Notes under the pieces: model-generated | What the model was told of the DNA's origin: nothing | The model's input: only the letters and a program-made list of their open reading frames with translations | Database searches by the model: none | From: CADCVW01 sp964251385 | GTDB taxonomy: Bacteria; Pseudomonadota; Alphaproteobacteria; Sphingomonadales; Sphingomonadaceae | DNA: 64,000 bases | Assembly (NCBI GenBank): GCA_964251385.1 | Contig: CAXUJK010000001.1 | Span: 62,001-126,000, forward strand | Direction: 5' to 3' | Made by a program: the position numbers and the translations under genes | Shown here: piece by piece, positions 35,821 to 44,218 of the stretch | Layout: each line of letters begins with the position of its first letter | Numbering within the stretch: the first letter of the stretch is position 1

Positions 35821-37214
35821 TGGCGCTTGACGTTCTGGTCGTCGACGATGAGCGCGACATCCGCGAACTCGTCGCGGGCGTCCTCGAAGACGAAGGGTAC
35901 ACGGCGAGAATGGCCGCGGACAGCGGCGCGACTCTGGAAGCGCTGGCGGAACGCAGGCCGTCGCTCGTCCTGCTCGACGTGTGGCTGCACGGGTCCAAAC
36001 TCAACGGCCTCGAACTGCTCGCCGAGATCAAGCGCCGCGATCCCTCGCTTCCCGTGCTGATGATCTCGGGCCACGGCAACCTCGACACGGCGGTCGCCGC
36101 GATCCGGCAGGGCGCGGTCGACTTCATCGAAAAACCGTTCGAGGCGGGCAAGCTGCTCCACCTCGTGGCGCGCGCGACCGAAACCGACCGGCTCAAGCGC
36201 GAGAATGCGACACTGAAAGCGCAATATGGCGGCGACGACGAGCTGACGGGCACGTCCGTGCCGATCAACAACGTGCGCGCGACGCTGAAGCGTGTCGCGT
36301 CCACCGGCAGCCGCGTGCTGATCAGCGGCCCCGCCGGCGTCGGCAAGGAAGTCGCCGCGCGCATGCTGCACGACTGGAGCCAGCGCGCCGCCGCGCCGTT
36401 CGTCGTGGTCAGCGCGGCGCGCATGGCCCCCGACCGGGTCGAGGCGGAACTGTTCGGTTCGGAAGCAGAGGACGGAGCGACGCGCCCGGGGTTCCTGGAA
36501 CAGGCGCACGGCGGCACGCTGTTCCTCGACGAGATCGCCGACATGCCGCTCCCGACCCAAGGGAAGATCCTGCGCGTGCTGACCGAACAGAGTTTTGTCA
36601 GGGTCGGCGGCCAACGTCAGGTCAAGGTCGACGTACGGGTCCTGTCCGCCACCTCGCGCGATCTGGCGGAGGAGATCGCCGCCGAACGGTTTCGGGAAGA
36701 CCTCTACTACCGCCTCAACGTCGTTCCCGTCCGCATTCCTCCGCTGCAGGAACGCCGCGAGGACATTCCCGGGCTCGTACGCCACTTCGCCGCGCGCTAC
36801 GCCGCCGATCGGCGCGTCGGCAACCCGGACGTGTCCGACGACGCCATGGCGGCACTGCAGTCGTTCGACTGGCCGGGCAACGTCCGCCAGCTTCGCAACA
36901 TCGTCGAACGCACGATCATCCTCGCGCCCGGAGACCGCATCGCGCGCATCGACGTCGACATGCTGCCGTCCGAAATCACCGGCGCGGGCGGCGGTGGGGA
37001 AGGGGGGCAGCCTATGTCGATCATGGGCACGCCCTTGCGCGAGGCGCGCGAAAGCTTCGAACGCGAGTATCTGCGCGTTCAGATCCGCCGTTTTTCGGGC
37101 AACATCTCGCGCACCGCGAGCTTCATCGGGATGGAAAGGTCGGCGCTGCACCGCAAGCTCAAGGCGCTCGGCCTGGGCGAAGCGCGCGACGACGAGGAGC
37201 CGCCCTTAAAGTAG
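35820..37214 (+). CDS. ntrX: Response regulator NtrX
   Basis: The protein has 464 residues. The ATG at 35820 overlaps the ntrY stop (TGATG), with AGGAGG upstream. The receiver domain (1-120) has the acidic pocket VVDDE and Asp53 (LLDVWLHG). The AAA+ domain (about 140-380) has Walker A GPAGVGKE and Walker B GGTLFLDEIADMP. The C-terminal Fis-like helix-turn-helix ends in NISRTASFIGMERSALHRKLKALGL. The sigma54-contact motif GAFTGA is absent; the segment reads FGSEAEDGATRPGFLEQAHGG. It therefore probably does not activate sigma54 promoters. Confidence 0.94.
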   Translation: MALDVLVVDDERDIRELVAGVLEDEGYTARMAADSGATLEALAERRPSLVLLDVWLHGSKLNGLELLAEIKRRDPSLPVLMISGHGNLDTAVAAIRQGAVDFIEKPFEAGKLLHLVARATETDRLKRENATLKAQYGGDDELTGTSVPINNVRATLKRVASTGSRVLISGPAGVGKEVAARMLHDWSQRAAAPFVVVSAARMAPDRVEAELFGSEAEDGATRPGFLEQAHGGTLFLDEIADMPLPTQGKILRVLTEQSFVRVGGQRQVKVDVRVLSATSRDLAEEIAAERFREDLYYRLNVVPVRIPPLQERREDIPGLVRHFAARYAADRRVGNPDVSDDAMAALQSFDWPGNVRQLRNIVERTIILAPGDRIARIDVDMLPSEITGAGGGGEGGQPMSIMGTPLREARESFEREYLRVQIRRFSGNISRTASFIGMERSALHRKLKALGLGEARDDEEPPLK

Positions 37215-37264
37215 CTCAGCCTAACTCCCATATCTCATTTGGAAGTTCGCACCGGAGACGAGCA

Positions 37265-37759
37265 ATGGCCGACAAGGTCAACAACCTGCAAGATATTTTC
37301 CTGAACGGCCTGCGCAAGTCCAAGACGCCGGTCACCATGTTCCTGGTCAAAGGCGTGAAGCTTCAGGGCATCATCACCTGGTTCGATAATTTTTCCGTGC
37401 TGCTGCGCCGCGATGGCCAGGCACAGCTCATCTACAAGCACGCCATCTCCACGATCATGCCTGCGACCAAGGTGCCAGGATTGACCCTGCCCACGCCGGA
37501 AGTCCGCAAGTCGCCTGGTCTGCAGGAGACGTTCCTCACCGCCGTACAGCGCGCGGGCGAACCGGTCACGATGTTCTTGGTCAACGGCGTCATGCTTCAG
37601 GGTGAGATCGCCGCGTTCGACCTGTTCTGCCTGTTGCTCGAACGCGAAGGTCTGTCGCAGCTCGTCTACAAGCACGCGATCTCGACCGTGCAACCGCTGC
37701 ACCCCGTGTCGCTGATGGACGAACCCGAAGACGCAGCCGCCGAAGGCGTTTCGGTCTGA
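37265..37759 (+). CDS. hfq: Tandem-domain RNA chaperone Hfq
   Basis: The protein has 164 residues, about twice the size of a typical Hfq core, with two complete Sm-like domains: residues about 8-66 and 86-144. Each keeps the proximal-face YKHAIST motif (57-63 and 135-141) and an LQ(D/E) pair at the domain start. The first copy keeps KLQG; in the second the equivalent Lys is Met (VMLQG). The basic rim differs: LRKSK in copy one, VQRAGE in copy two. A trimer of such proteins would build a six-domain ring with alternating faces. GGAG precedes the ATG. It lies between ntrX and hflX. Confidence 0.93.
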   Translation: MADKVNNLQDIFLNGLRKSKTPVTMFLVKGVKLQGIITWFDNFSVLLRRDGQAQLIYKHAISTIMPATKVPGLTLPTPEVRKSPGLQETFLTAVQRAGEPVTMFLVNGVMLQGEIAAFDLFCLLLEREGLSQLVYKHAISTVQPLHPVSLMDEPEDAAAEGVSV

Positions 37760-39054
37760 GCGGGTTCGCGCGCGCCGACGCGGACGGTGTGACCCGCGGC
37801 GCCCGCGCGCTCGTCGTCCTGCCGCAACTTCGCGACGAGCCCGGACGCACGAGCGAGGCGCGCCTCGACGAGGCGGCTGGCCTTGCGCGCGCGATCGGCG
37901 TCGACGTGGTCGACAAACGCGCGGTTCGCGTGCGTGCACCGAGGGCCGCGACGCTGATGGGGAAGGGGCAGGTCGAGGCGATCGCCAACGACGTCGCCGC
38001 GCACGAAGCCGAACTCGTCGTGATCGATGCGGGCATCAGCGCCATCCAGCAGAAGAACTTGGAAGACGCACTCAAGGCCAAGGTCATTGACCGCACAGGG
38101 CTGATCCTCGAAATCTTCGGCGAACGCGCCGCAACCGCCGAAGGGCGGCTGCAGGTCGAACTCGCGCATCTCGACTATCAGGCCGGTCGGCTCGTGCGCA
38201 GCTGGACCCACCTGGAACGCCAACGCGGCGGGTTCGGCTTTCTGGGCGGGCCCGGCGAAACGCAAATCGAGGCGGATCGCCGCCTGATCCGCGACAGGAT
38301 GGCAAAGCTCCGCCGCGAACTCGAGCAGATCAAGCGCACGCGATCGCTCCATCGGTTGCGCCGCAAGAAGGCGCCCTGGCCCGTGATCGGCCTCGTCGGC
38401 TACACCAATGCGGGCAAATCCACACTGTTCAACCGGCTGACGGGCGCGGACGTGTTCGCCGAGGATCTGCTGTTCGCGACTCTCGATCCTACGATGCGCG
38501 ACATGGCGCTGCCCGGGTTCGACAAGGCGATCCTGTCGGACACGGTCGGGTTCGTCTCCAACCTCCCGACACAGCTCGTCGCCGCGTTCCGCGCGACGCT
38601 GGAAGAGGTGATCGCCGCTGACATCATCGTGCACGTCCGCGACATCGCGCACGAAGACAGCGACGCGCAGGCGGCCGACGTGATGACGGTCCTTAAGGAG
38701 ATCGGCGCGGCGGGTGAGGACGGCCCCCCGTTGATCGAGGTCTGGAACAAGATCGATCTGACCGATGCGGACACGGCGCAGGCGCTGCATACCGAGGCGG
38801 CGCGGCGCGACGACGTTACGGTACTCAGCGCGCTGACAGGGGAGGGAACGGACAGCTTGCTACACACGCTGACCGCGCGGCTGCAAAGCGGCGGTCAGGT
38901 GCACAGGCTCGCCGTGCCGACCGGAGCGGGGGACCGGCTCGCGTGGCTGCACAATCATGGCGAGGTACTGAGCACCGATGTCGGCGACGAGGAGACGACC
39001 GTCACCGTGCGCCTCGATGCGGCCAACTACGCGCGCTACCAGGCGCGGGGCTGA
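37756..39054 (+). CDS. hflX: Ribosome-associated GTPase HflX
   Basis: HflX splits stalled 70S ribosomes. The N-terminal glycine-rich domain (LMGKGQVEAIA, RTGLILEIFGERAATAEGRLQVELAHLDYQ, GFLGGPGETQIE) precedes the G domain with G1 GYTNAGKST (215-223), G3 DTVGF and G4 NKID. I place the start at the CTG at 37756, which shares its last two bases with the hfq stop (CTGA), because SGFARADADGVTRG reads like the normal N-terminus and GAAGG lies upstream. The first standard codon is a GTG at 37789 with no ribosome-binding site. Length from CTG is 432 residues. Confidence 0.93.
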   Translation: MSGFARADADGVTRGARALVVLPQLRDEPGRTSEARLDEAAGLARAIGVDVVDKRAVRVRAPRAATLMGKGQVEAIANDVAAHEAELVVIDAGISAIQQKNLEDALKAKVIDRTGLILEIFGERAATAEGRLQVELAHLDYQAGRLVRSWTHLERQRGGFGFLGGPGETQIEADRRLIRDRMAKLRRELEQIKRTRSLHRLRRKKAPWPVIGLVGYTNAGKSTLFNRLTGADVFAEDLLFATLDPTMRDMALPGFDKAILSDTVGFVSNLPTQLVAAFRATLEEVIAADIIVHVRDIAHEDSDAQAADVMTVLKEIGAAGEDGPPLIEVWNKIDLTDADTAQALHTEAARRDDVTVLSALTGEGTDSLLHTLTARLQSGGQVHRLAVPTGAGDRLAWLHNHGEVLSTDVGDEETTVTVRLDAANYARYQARG

Positions 39055-39803
39055 GACAGCGCGGCTTTGGCCGATCTCCACAAGCGGTCCTGTTCGGCCG
39101 CGTCACGCGACGCGAACCCCGCGTCCGCGTGCTCCATGTGGCGGAAGCGCGCCTCGAACTTGGCGTTGGCGGCGCGCAACGCGCTCTCGCTGTCGATGCC
39201 AAGCTTGCGCGCGAGATTGACCACGCTCAGCAGCAGGTCGCCGAGTTCGTCGAAGCGCGCGGCATCATCGGTGGCGTTGTCGATCTCGGCCATTTCCTCG
39301 ACGACCTTTGCACGCGCTCCGGCGACGTCGGGCCAGTCGAACCCGACACGCGCCGCACGCGCCGTCAGCTTGTGCGCGCGCGACAGAGCGGGCGCGGCCA
39401 GCGGCACGCCGGCGAGCGCGGACCGGTCGTCAAGCCCGGCGCGCTCGGCGGCTTTCAAGGCTTCCCAACCGGGCGTGTCGCCCCCGACCTCAGACGTAGC
39501 GCTGAAAATGTGCGGGTGACGGCGTTCGAGCTTGGCGACGATCGCGGACAGCACATCGTTCAGCGTGAACACTCCGGCGCACTCGGCGATCGCCGCATGG
39601 AATACGACTTGGAGTTGAAGGTCGCCAAGTTCGTCGACGAGCGCCGCCATGTCGCCACGCGCGATCGCGTCCGCGACTTCGTACGCTTCCTCGATCGTAT
39701 AAGGCGCGATCGTCTCGAACGTCTGCGCTCGGTCCCATTCGCAACCATGCTCTGGATCCCGCAGCACGCGCATGACTTCGACAAGCCGATCGACCCCCCT
39801 CAC
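39036..39803 (-). CDS. mazG: Nucleoside triphosphate pyrophosphohydrolase MazG
   Basis: The protein has 255 residues, the two-domain form. It hydrolyses NTPs and dNTPs to monophosphates and pyrophosphate. Each MazG domain has the metal-binding Glu/Asp series: EEAYEVADAI...DELGDLQLQVVFHA and VVEEMAEIDNA...DELGDLLLSVVNLA. The GTG at 39803 is the start. It is convergent with hflX, overlapping by 19 bases. Confidence 0.94.
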   Translation of the reverse strand: MRGVDRLVEVMRVLRDPEHGCEWDRAQTFETIAPYTIEEAYEVADAIARGDMAALVDELGDLQLQVVFHAAIAECAGVFTLNDVLSAIVAKLERRHPHIFSATSEVGGDTPGWEALKAAERAGLDDRSALAGVPLAAPALSRAHKLTARAARVGFDWPDVAGARAKVVEEMAEIDNATDDAARFDELGDLLLSVVNLARKLGIDSESALRAANAKFEARFRHMEHADAGFASRDAAEQDRLWRSAKAALSQPRAW

Positions 39804-39861
39804 ATCAACGCTTCAGTCTGATAATAGACATTATGTAAAATCTCGAGCCATAAAGGGGGCT

Positions 39862-40077
39862 TTACGCAAGATTGCTGACCGGCGTCGATGGGCCATTGGA
39901 CGAGTCCAACCCGGCGAACACGCTGTACGCCAGCAGGCCCAAAGCGAAGATCGCGACCCAGGCCAACGCCATCCTGACCGTCTGCTTCATCGGCACGCCA
40001 CGCGCCGAATAACCGTTGACGACCCACGCCAGCATCAGAACCGATGCGACCAGGCTGGCTATGACACCACCGCTCAC
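39862..40077 (-). CDS. Small two-helix membrane protein
   Basis: The protein has 71 residues with two predicted membrane helices (GVIASLVASVLMLAWVV and MALAWVAIFALGLLAYSVF). The GTG start overlaps the stop of the upstream MBL-fold gene (GTGA), so it is the last gene of the dac-tmk-holB-metG-tatD-MBL operon. Comparable tiny membrane proteins occur in sphingomonads; no function is known. Confidence 0.7.
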   Translation of the reverse strand: MSGGVIASLVASVLMLAWVVNGYSARGVPMKQTVRMALAWVAIFALGLLAYSVFAGLDSSNGPSTPVSNLA

Positions 40078-40853
40078 AGGCTCACCTCCAACCCGTCATA
40101 AGCCGGCCGCACGTGCGCCGGAAGTTCTTCGCACAACGTCGCATAATCCATCGACTGGTCCATGTGCGTCAACAACACGGTCTTGGGTTTCAGCGCGTCG
40201 ACCCAGTCCAGCGTCTGGTCGAGATGCGGGTGCGTCGGATGCGGCGCACGGCGCAACGCGTCGACGATCCACAGATCAGCGTCCGCATATGCCGCCTCCA
40301 TGTCCGCGGTCATGCCCTTGAAATCAGTGGCGTAGACGATCCGCCTCCCGCCCGACGCGAACACCAGGCCCGCGCTGCTGATCGATCCGTGCGGCTGGTC
40401 GACGACGTCGATCGTGTCCGCACCGTACGTCAGCCGGTCGGGCAAGGCGCGCGCATCGATCGTCGGAGGGTAGCCCGCGTTGCCGCGGAACACGTAGGCG
40501 AAGCGCGTCGTCAGTACCTCCAGCGTGGCGTCGCGCGCATAGCCCGGCACCGGTCCGCCGCGCTTGTGGAAAAGCTGCCGGACCTCGTCGATGCCGTGAC
40601 AATGGTCGGCGTGGTCGTGCGTCCACACGATGGCGTCGATCCAGTTGACGTCGGCGTCGAGCAGCTGTTCGCGTAAGTCTGGCCCCGTGTCCACGAGGAT
40701 GCGCACGCCCCCGTCTCCGACCGTCCCGAACTCGACGATGATCGACACGCGCCGGCGCCGGTTGCGCGGGTTGGTGCGGTCGCATGCGCCCCAATCGTTG
40801 CCGATGCGGGGCACGCCCGACGACGTCCCGCACCCCAGAATGCGCAGCTTCAA
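40074..40853 (-). CDS. PhnP-like MBL-fold metal-dependent hydrolase
   Basis: The protein has 259 residues. The metallo-beta-lactamase fold has the metal motif THDHADHCHG, a VDTGPD strand, and later Asp/His ligands in YATDFKGM and LLTHMDQS. The N-terminus GCGTSSGVPRIG...CDRTNPRNRRRR is typical of the PhnP/cyclic phosphodiesterase branch. I chose the TTG at 40853, with GAGG 7 bases upstream, because the family sequence starts there. It commonly sits next to tatD and metG in alphaproteobacteria; the physiological substrate is uncertain. Confidence 0.88.
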   Translation of the reverse strand: MKLRILGCGTSSGVPRIGNDWGACDRTNPRNRRRRVSIIVEFGTVGDGGVRILVDTGPDLREQLLDADVNWIDAIVWTHDHADHCHGIDEVRQLFHKRGGPVPGYARDATLEVLTTRFAYVFRGNAGYPPTIDARALPDRLTYGADTIDVVDQPHGSISSAGLVFASGGRRIVYATDFKGMTADMEAAYADADLWIVDALRRAPHPTHPHLDQTLDWVDALKPKTVLLTHMDQSMDYATLCEELPAHVRPAYDGLEVSL

Positions 40854-40866
40854 CGTCCAACCTCGG

Positions 40867-41643
40867 TCAACGCAAGGCCTTGGCGAACAATGCGTAAAAA
40901 TTGTCGGTCGTCGTCGCGGCAAGCTGCTCCAGCGGCTCCCCGCGCAGCGTCGCAAGGTACGCCGCGGTGTCGGCTACGTGCATCGGCTCGCACGGTTTGC
41001 CGCGATGCGGCACAGGCGCGAGGAACGGCGCGTCGGTCTCCATCAGCAGCCGATCCGCCGGGACGTCCCGCGCGATCGCCTGCAGGTCGCGCGCGTTCTT
41101 GAAGGTGACGATCCCCGACATCGAAATGGAAAAGCCGAGATCGAGTGCGACGCGGGCGAAGTCGGCGCTGGCGGTGAAGCAGTGGATGACACCACCAAAG
41201 GCCCCCTTCGCCATTTGCTCGCGCAGGATTGCCGCCGTGTCCTCCTCCGCGTCGCGGGTGTGGACGACGATCGGCAGTCCGCTCCGGCGCGCGGCGTCGA
41301 TGTGGATGCGGAAATTATCGCGCTGCCGTGCGCGGTCGGATTTGTCGTAGTGATAGTCGAGCCCGGTCTCGCCGATCGCCACGACGCGCGGGTGCGCGGT
41401 GCGTTCGAGCAGCGTGTCGACGGTCACGTCGGCATGTGCATCCGCGTCGTGCGGGTGGATGCCGACCGCTGCCCAGACGTCGTCGTGCCGCTCCGCCGCG
41501 CCCACGACTGCGTCCCATTCTGAAGCCCGCGTCGCGATGTTGAGCATCGCGGACACCCCCGCCCCGCGCGCGCGCGCGATCGCTTCGACCTCGTGCTCGA
41601 CGAGGCCGGGGTAGTTGAGGTGGCAATGGCTGTCGACGAACAT
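40867..41643 (-). CDS. tatD: TatD-family metal-dependent hydrolase
   Basis: The protein has 258 residues. It has a TIM-barrel amidohydrolase fold with metal ligands in DSHCHLNY, GETGLDYHY, VHTRDAEEDT, HCFTASADFA and ETDAPFLAP. TatD proteins act as 3'-5' DNA exonucleases or D-aminoacyl-type hydrolases. The start codon immediately follows the metG stop codon, so the pair is co-transcribed. Confidence 0.94.
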   Translation of the reverse strand: MFVDSHCHLNYPGLVEHEVEAIARARGAGVSAMLNIATRASEWDAVVGAAERHDDVWAAVGIHPHDADAHADVTVDTLLERTAHPRVVAIGETGLDYHYDKSDRARQRDNFRIHIDAARRSGLPIVVHTRDAEEDTAAILREQMAKGAFGGVIHCFTASADFARVALDLGFSISMSGIVTFKNARDLQAIARDVPADRLLMETDAPFLAPVPHRGKPCEPMHVADTAAYLATLRGEPLEQLAATTTDNFYALFAKALR

Positions 41644-43173
41644 CTAGGCGGCTTCCGGCAGGTCCAGCCTCGGAAAGATGGGAACGGGGGCTGCGAGGCG
41701 AAAGTCCGACGTGGCCAGCGCGGCGTACCAGCCCTCCCCCGCCCCGCCGGTCGCGCCCATCGCATCCAGCAACCGCGTCGCCGATCCGGGCACGATCGGC
41801 GCAATCGCGCGAGCGAGATCATGGATCGCCACGTACAGCGTCGCGAGCACCGACGACATGCGCGCCGGGTCGGTTTTCCGAAGAGCCCAAGGCGCTTCTG
41901 CATCGACGAACTGGTTGCACGCGAACACCGCGCCCATCCAGGCTTCGATGGCGATCGAAAAGGCATAATCGTCCATCGCCGCGTCCATCTGGGTCAGGGC
42001 AAAGGCCACCGTCGACAGCAGCGCCTCCCCTTCCGGAGTCGCAGACGCGCTGGGAAGGACCCCGTCCAAGTTTTTGGCAATGATCGACAAAATACGTTGC
42101 GCCAAGTTTCCAAAACTGTTGGCGAGCTCGGCATTGCATCGCGTGACGATCGCCTCGTCCGAATAGCTGCCGTCCTGTCCGAAGCTGACTTCACGCAGCA
42201 GGAAGTATCGTATCGAGTCCACGCCGTAACGGTCGGCCAGCGCGAGCGGATCGACGACGTTGCCCAGGCTTTTCGACATCTTCTCGCCGCGCTGCAGCAC
42301 GAACCCGTGACCGTACACCGTGCGCGGCAACGCCAGACCGGCCGAGAGCAGGAACGCGGGCCAGTAAACCGCGTGGAAACGGACGATGTCCTTGCCGATC
42401 AGGTGCAGGTCGGCGGGCCAGTAGCGCGCCATGCGTGTCTCGTCGTCGGGGTACCCCGCGCCCGTCAGGTAGTTGGTCAGCGCGTCGACCCAAACGTACA
42501 TGACGTGATCCGCGGACCCCGGGACGCGCACGCCCCAATCGAAGCTTGTGCGCGAGATCGACAGATCGTTCAGCCCGCCCCGAATAAAGCCGAGCACTTC
42601 GTTGCGGCGGCTCGCCGGTCGGATGAAATCTGCATTCGCCTCGATATGCTCGAGCAAGGGCCGTGCGTAGGCGGACAAACGAAAAAACCAGCTTTCCTCA
42701 ACCGTCCACTCGACCGCTGTGCCCTGCGGCGACAGGCGCGCGTCGCCCTCCCCAACCAGCTCCTTTTCATCGTAAAAGGCTTCGTCGCGGACCGAGTACC
42801 AGCCTTCGTAGCGGCCGAGATAGAGGTCGCCTCGGGCCTCCATCGCGCGCCAGATCGCCTGGCTGGCGCGGTGGTGCGCGGGCTCCGTGGTGCGGATGAA
42901 GCGATCGTAGGACACGTCGAAGCGGTCCGCCATCGCCTGGAACCGGCCGGACATCTCGTCCGCCAGCGCGGCCGGTGCGACGCCGCGGTCGCGTGCGGCC
43001 TGGGACATCTTGAGCCCGTGCTCGTCCGTCCCCGTCTGAAAGAACACGTCGCGCCCCTGCGCGCGCTTGTGCCGCGCGATCGCGTCCGCCGCGATGGCTT
43101 CGTAGGCGTGGCCGATATGAGGGGGGCCGTTGGGGTAGCTGATCGCGGTCGTGATGTAGAACGGGTCAGCCAT
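41644..43173 (-). CDS. metG: Methionyl-tRNA synthetase
   Basis: The protein has 509 residues, the short form without a C-terminal dimerisation domain. The class I signatures are PPHIGH (17-22) and KMSKS. There is no cysteine zinc knuckle in the insertion after FYDEKELVG, as in the zinc-free group. The C-terminal anticodon-binding helices include ELANSFGNLAQR. The ATG at 43173 overlaps the end of holB by 8 bases. Confidence 0.96.
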   Translation of the reverse strand: MADPFYITTAISYPNGPPHIGHAYEAIAADAIARHKRAQGRDVFFQTGTDEHGLKMSQAARDRGVAPAALADEMSGRFQAMADRFDVSYDRFIRTTEPAHHRASQAIWRAMEARGDLYLGRYEGWYSVRDEAFYDEKELVGEGDARLSPQGTAVEWTVEESWFFRLSAYARPLLEHIEANADFIRPASRRNEVLGFIRGGLNDLSISRTSFDWGVRVPGSADHVMYVWVDALTNYLTGAGYPDDETRMARYWPADLHLIGKDIVRFHAVYWPAFLLSAGLALPRTVYGHGFVLQRGEKMSKSLGNVVDPLALADRYGVDSIRYFLLREVSFGQDGSYSDEAIVTRCNAELANSFGNLAQRILSIIAKNLDGVLPSASATPEGEALLSTVAFALTQMDAAMDDYAFSIAIEAWMGAVFACNQFVDAEAPWALRKTDPARMSSVLATLYVAIHDLARAIAPIVPGSATRLLDAMGATGGAGEGWYAALATSDFRLAAPVPIFPRLDLPEAA

Positions 43174-44218
43174 GCACCCGCTTTGGCCCGCCCGTGTGCG
43201 TCGGCGCAAGTCCGGCGACCAGACCCGCCAGTTCGAACGTCACCGCTGCCGGATCGAGCGACAGCGGCACGGCATCCGCCGCGAGGTCGCGCGCGCGTTC
43301 GTACAGCTTGAGCGCCCGCGGGAGGTCCTCCCCGCGCCGATCGCGTGCCGCCTCCGCGATGTACCGCACGACGCGTCTCAGAAAGATCTCGTACCTCGGC
43401 TGCGCGGCCTTGAGCGCGAGCCTGGACGCGAGCGCGCTGCGGATGCGGTTGTGCGGATCGCCTTCGCTCGCGAGACGGTGCATATCGGCATCCAGGTCGG
43501 CGACCGCGAGCCCGCGACGCGCAAGCGCAAGCCCGGGCGCACCTTCGCCGGACGCGACCAACTCGGCGATCTCCGCATGATCGGCATCGGGTAACAAACC
43601 ACCCAACGCCGACGTCATGGCGGCGTCGTTCAAAGGCGAGAAGCGCACGGTGAAGCATCGCGAGCGAATGGTCGGCAACAGCCCGGCGGGCGCGTGGCTG
43701 ACCAGCAGGAACAGGCAGTTGGGCGGCGGTTCCTCCAGGCTCTTGAGCAAGGCGTTGGCCGCGGGGGCCTCCATGTCGTCGATCGAGTCGACGATCACGA
43801 CCCGCCACGGCGATTGCGACGGCGTCGACGAAAACAGCGTTTTCAGGCGGCGCACCTGATCGACGTTGATGTTGCGCGCCAAGTCCTCGTCGTCCGCCCA
43901 ATCGACGCGCGGCAGATCGCGTCGTTTCGCATCGCGTGGCAGGCGGTCGAGCAGGCGGAAGTCGGGATGGCTATGCGCGGCCAGAAGACGCGCGGTCGGG
44001 TGAGCGGGGTCCAGCGACAATCCCTCGCCTTGAGGGATCGGTCCCGTGCCCTGCGCGAGCAAACGCCGCGCGGCCATGTGCGCGAACCTCGCCTTGCCCA
44101 CGCCCCGCGCGCCGGCCAGCAGCCAGGCATGATGGAGGCGACCGCCGGCAAGACCGGCCCTGAACGCCGCGACCTGGGCATCGTGGCCGTAGAGCCGGTC
44201 GCCTGCGGAGATCGTCAG
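43166..44218 (-). CDS. holB: DNA polymerase III subunit delta-prime
   Basis: The protein has 350 residues if translated from the CTG at 44218, which lies within the tmk stop overlap (CTGA) and has GGAGG 7 bases upstream. The conserved N-terminus DRLYGHDAQVAAFRAGLAGGRLHHAWLLAG lies before any ATG, GTG or TTG; starting at the GTG of GVGK would delete half the P-loop. The AAA+ clamp-loader fold has P-loop GARGVGK (36-42) and NALLKSLEEPPPNCLFLLVSH and RSRC in the sensor region. The four zinc cysteines of E. coli delta-prime are missing. Confidence 0.93.
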   Translation of the reverse strand: MTISAGDRLYGHDAQVAAFRAGLAGGRLHHAWLLAGARGVGKARFAHMAARRLLAQGTGPIPQGEGLSLDPAHPTARLLAAHSHPDFRLLDRLPRDAKRRDLPRVDWADDEDLARNINVDQVRRLKTLFSSTPSQSPWRVVIVDSIDDMEAPAANALLKSLEEPPPNCLFLLVSHAPAGLLPTIRSRCFTVRFSPLNDAAMTSALGGLLPDADHAEIAELVASGEGAPGLALARRGLAVADLDADMHRLASEGDPHNRIRSALASRLALKAAQPRYEIFLRRVVRYIAEAARDRRGEDLPRALKLYERARDLAADAVPLSLDPAAVTFELAGLVAGLAPTHTGGPKRVHG

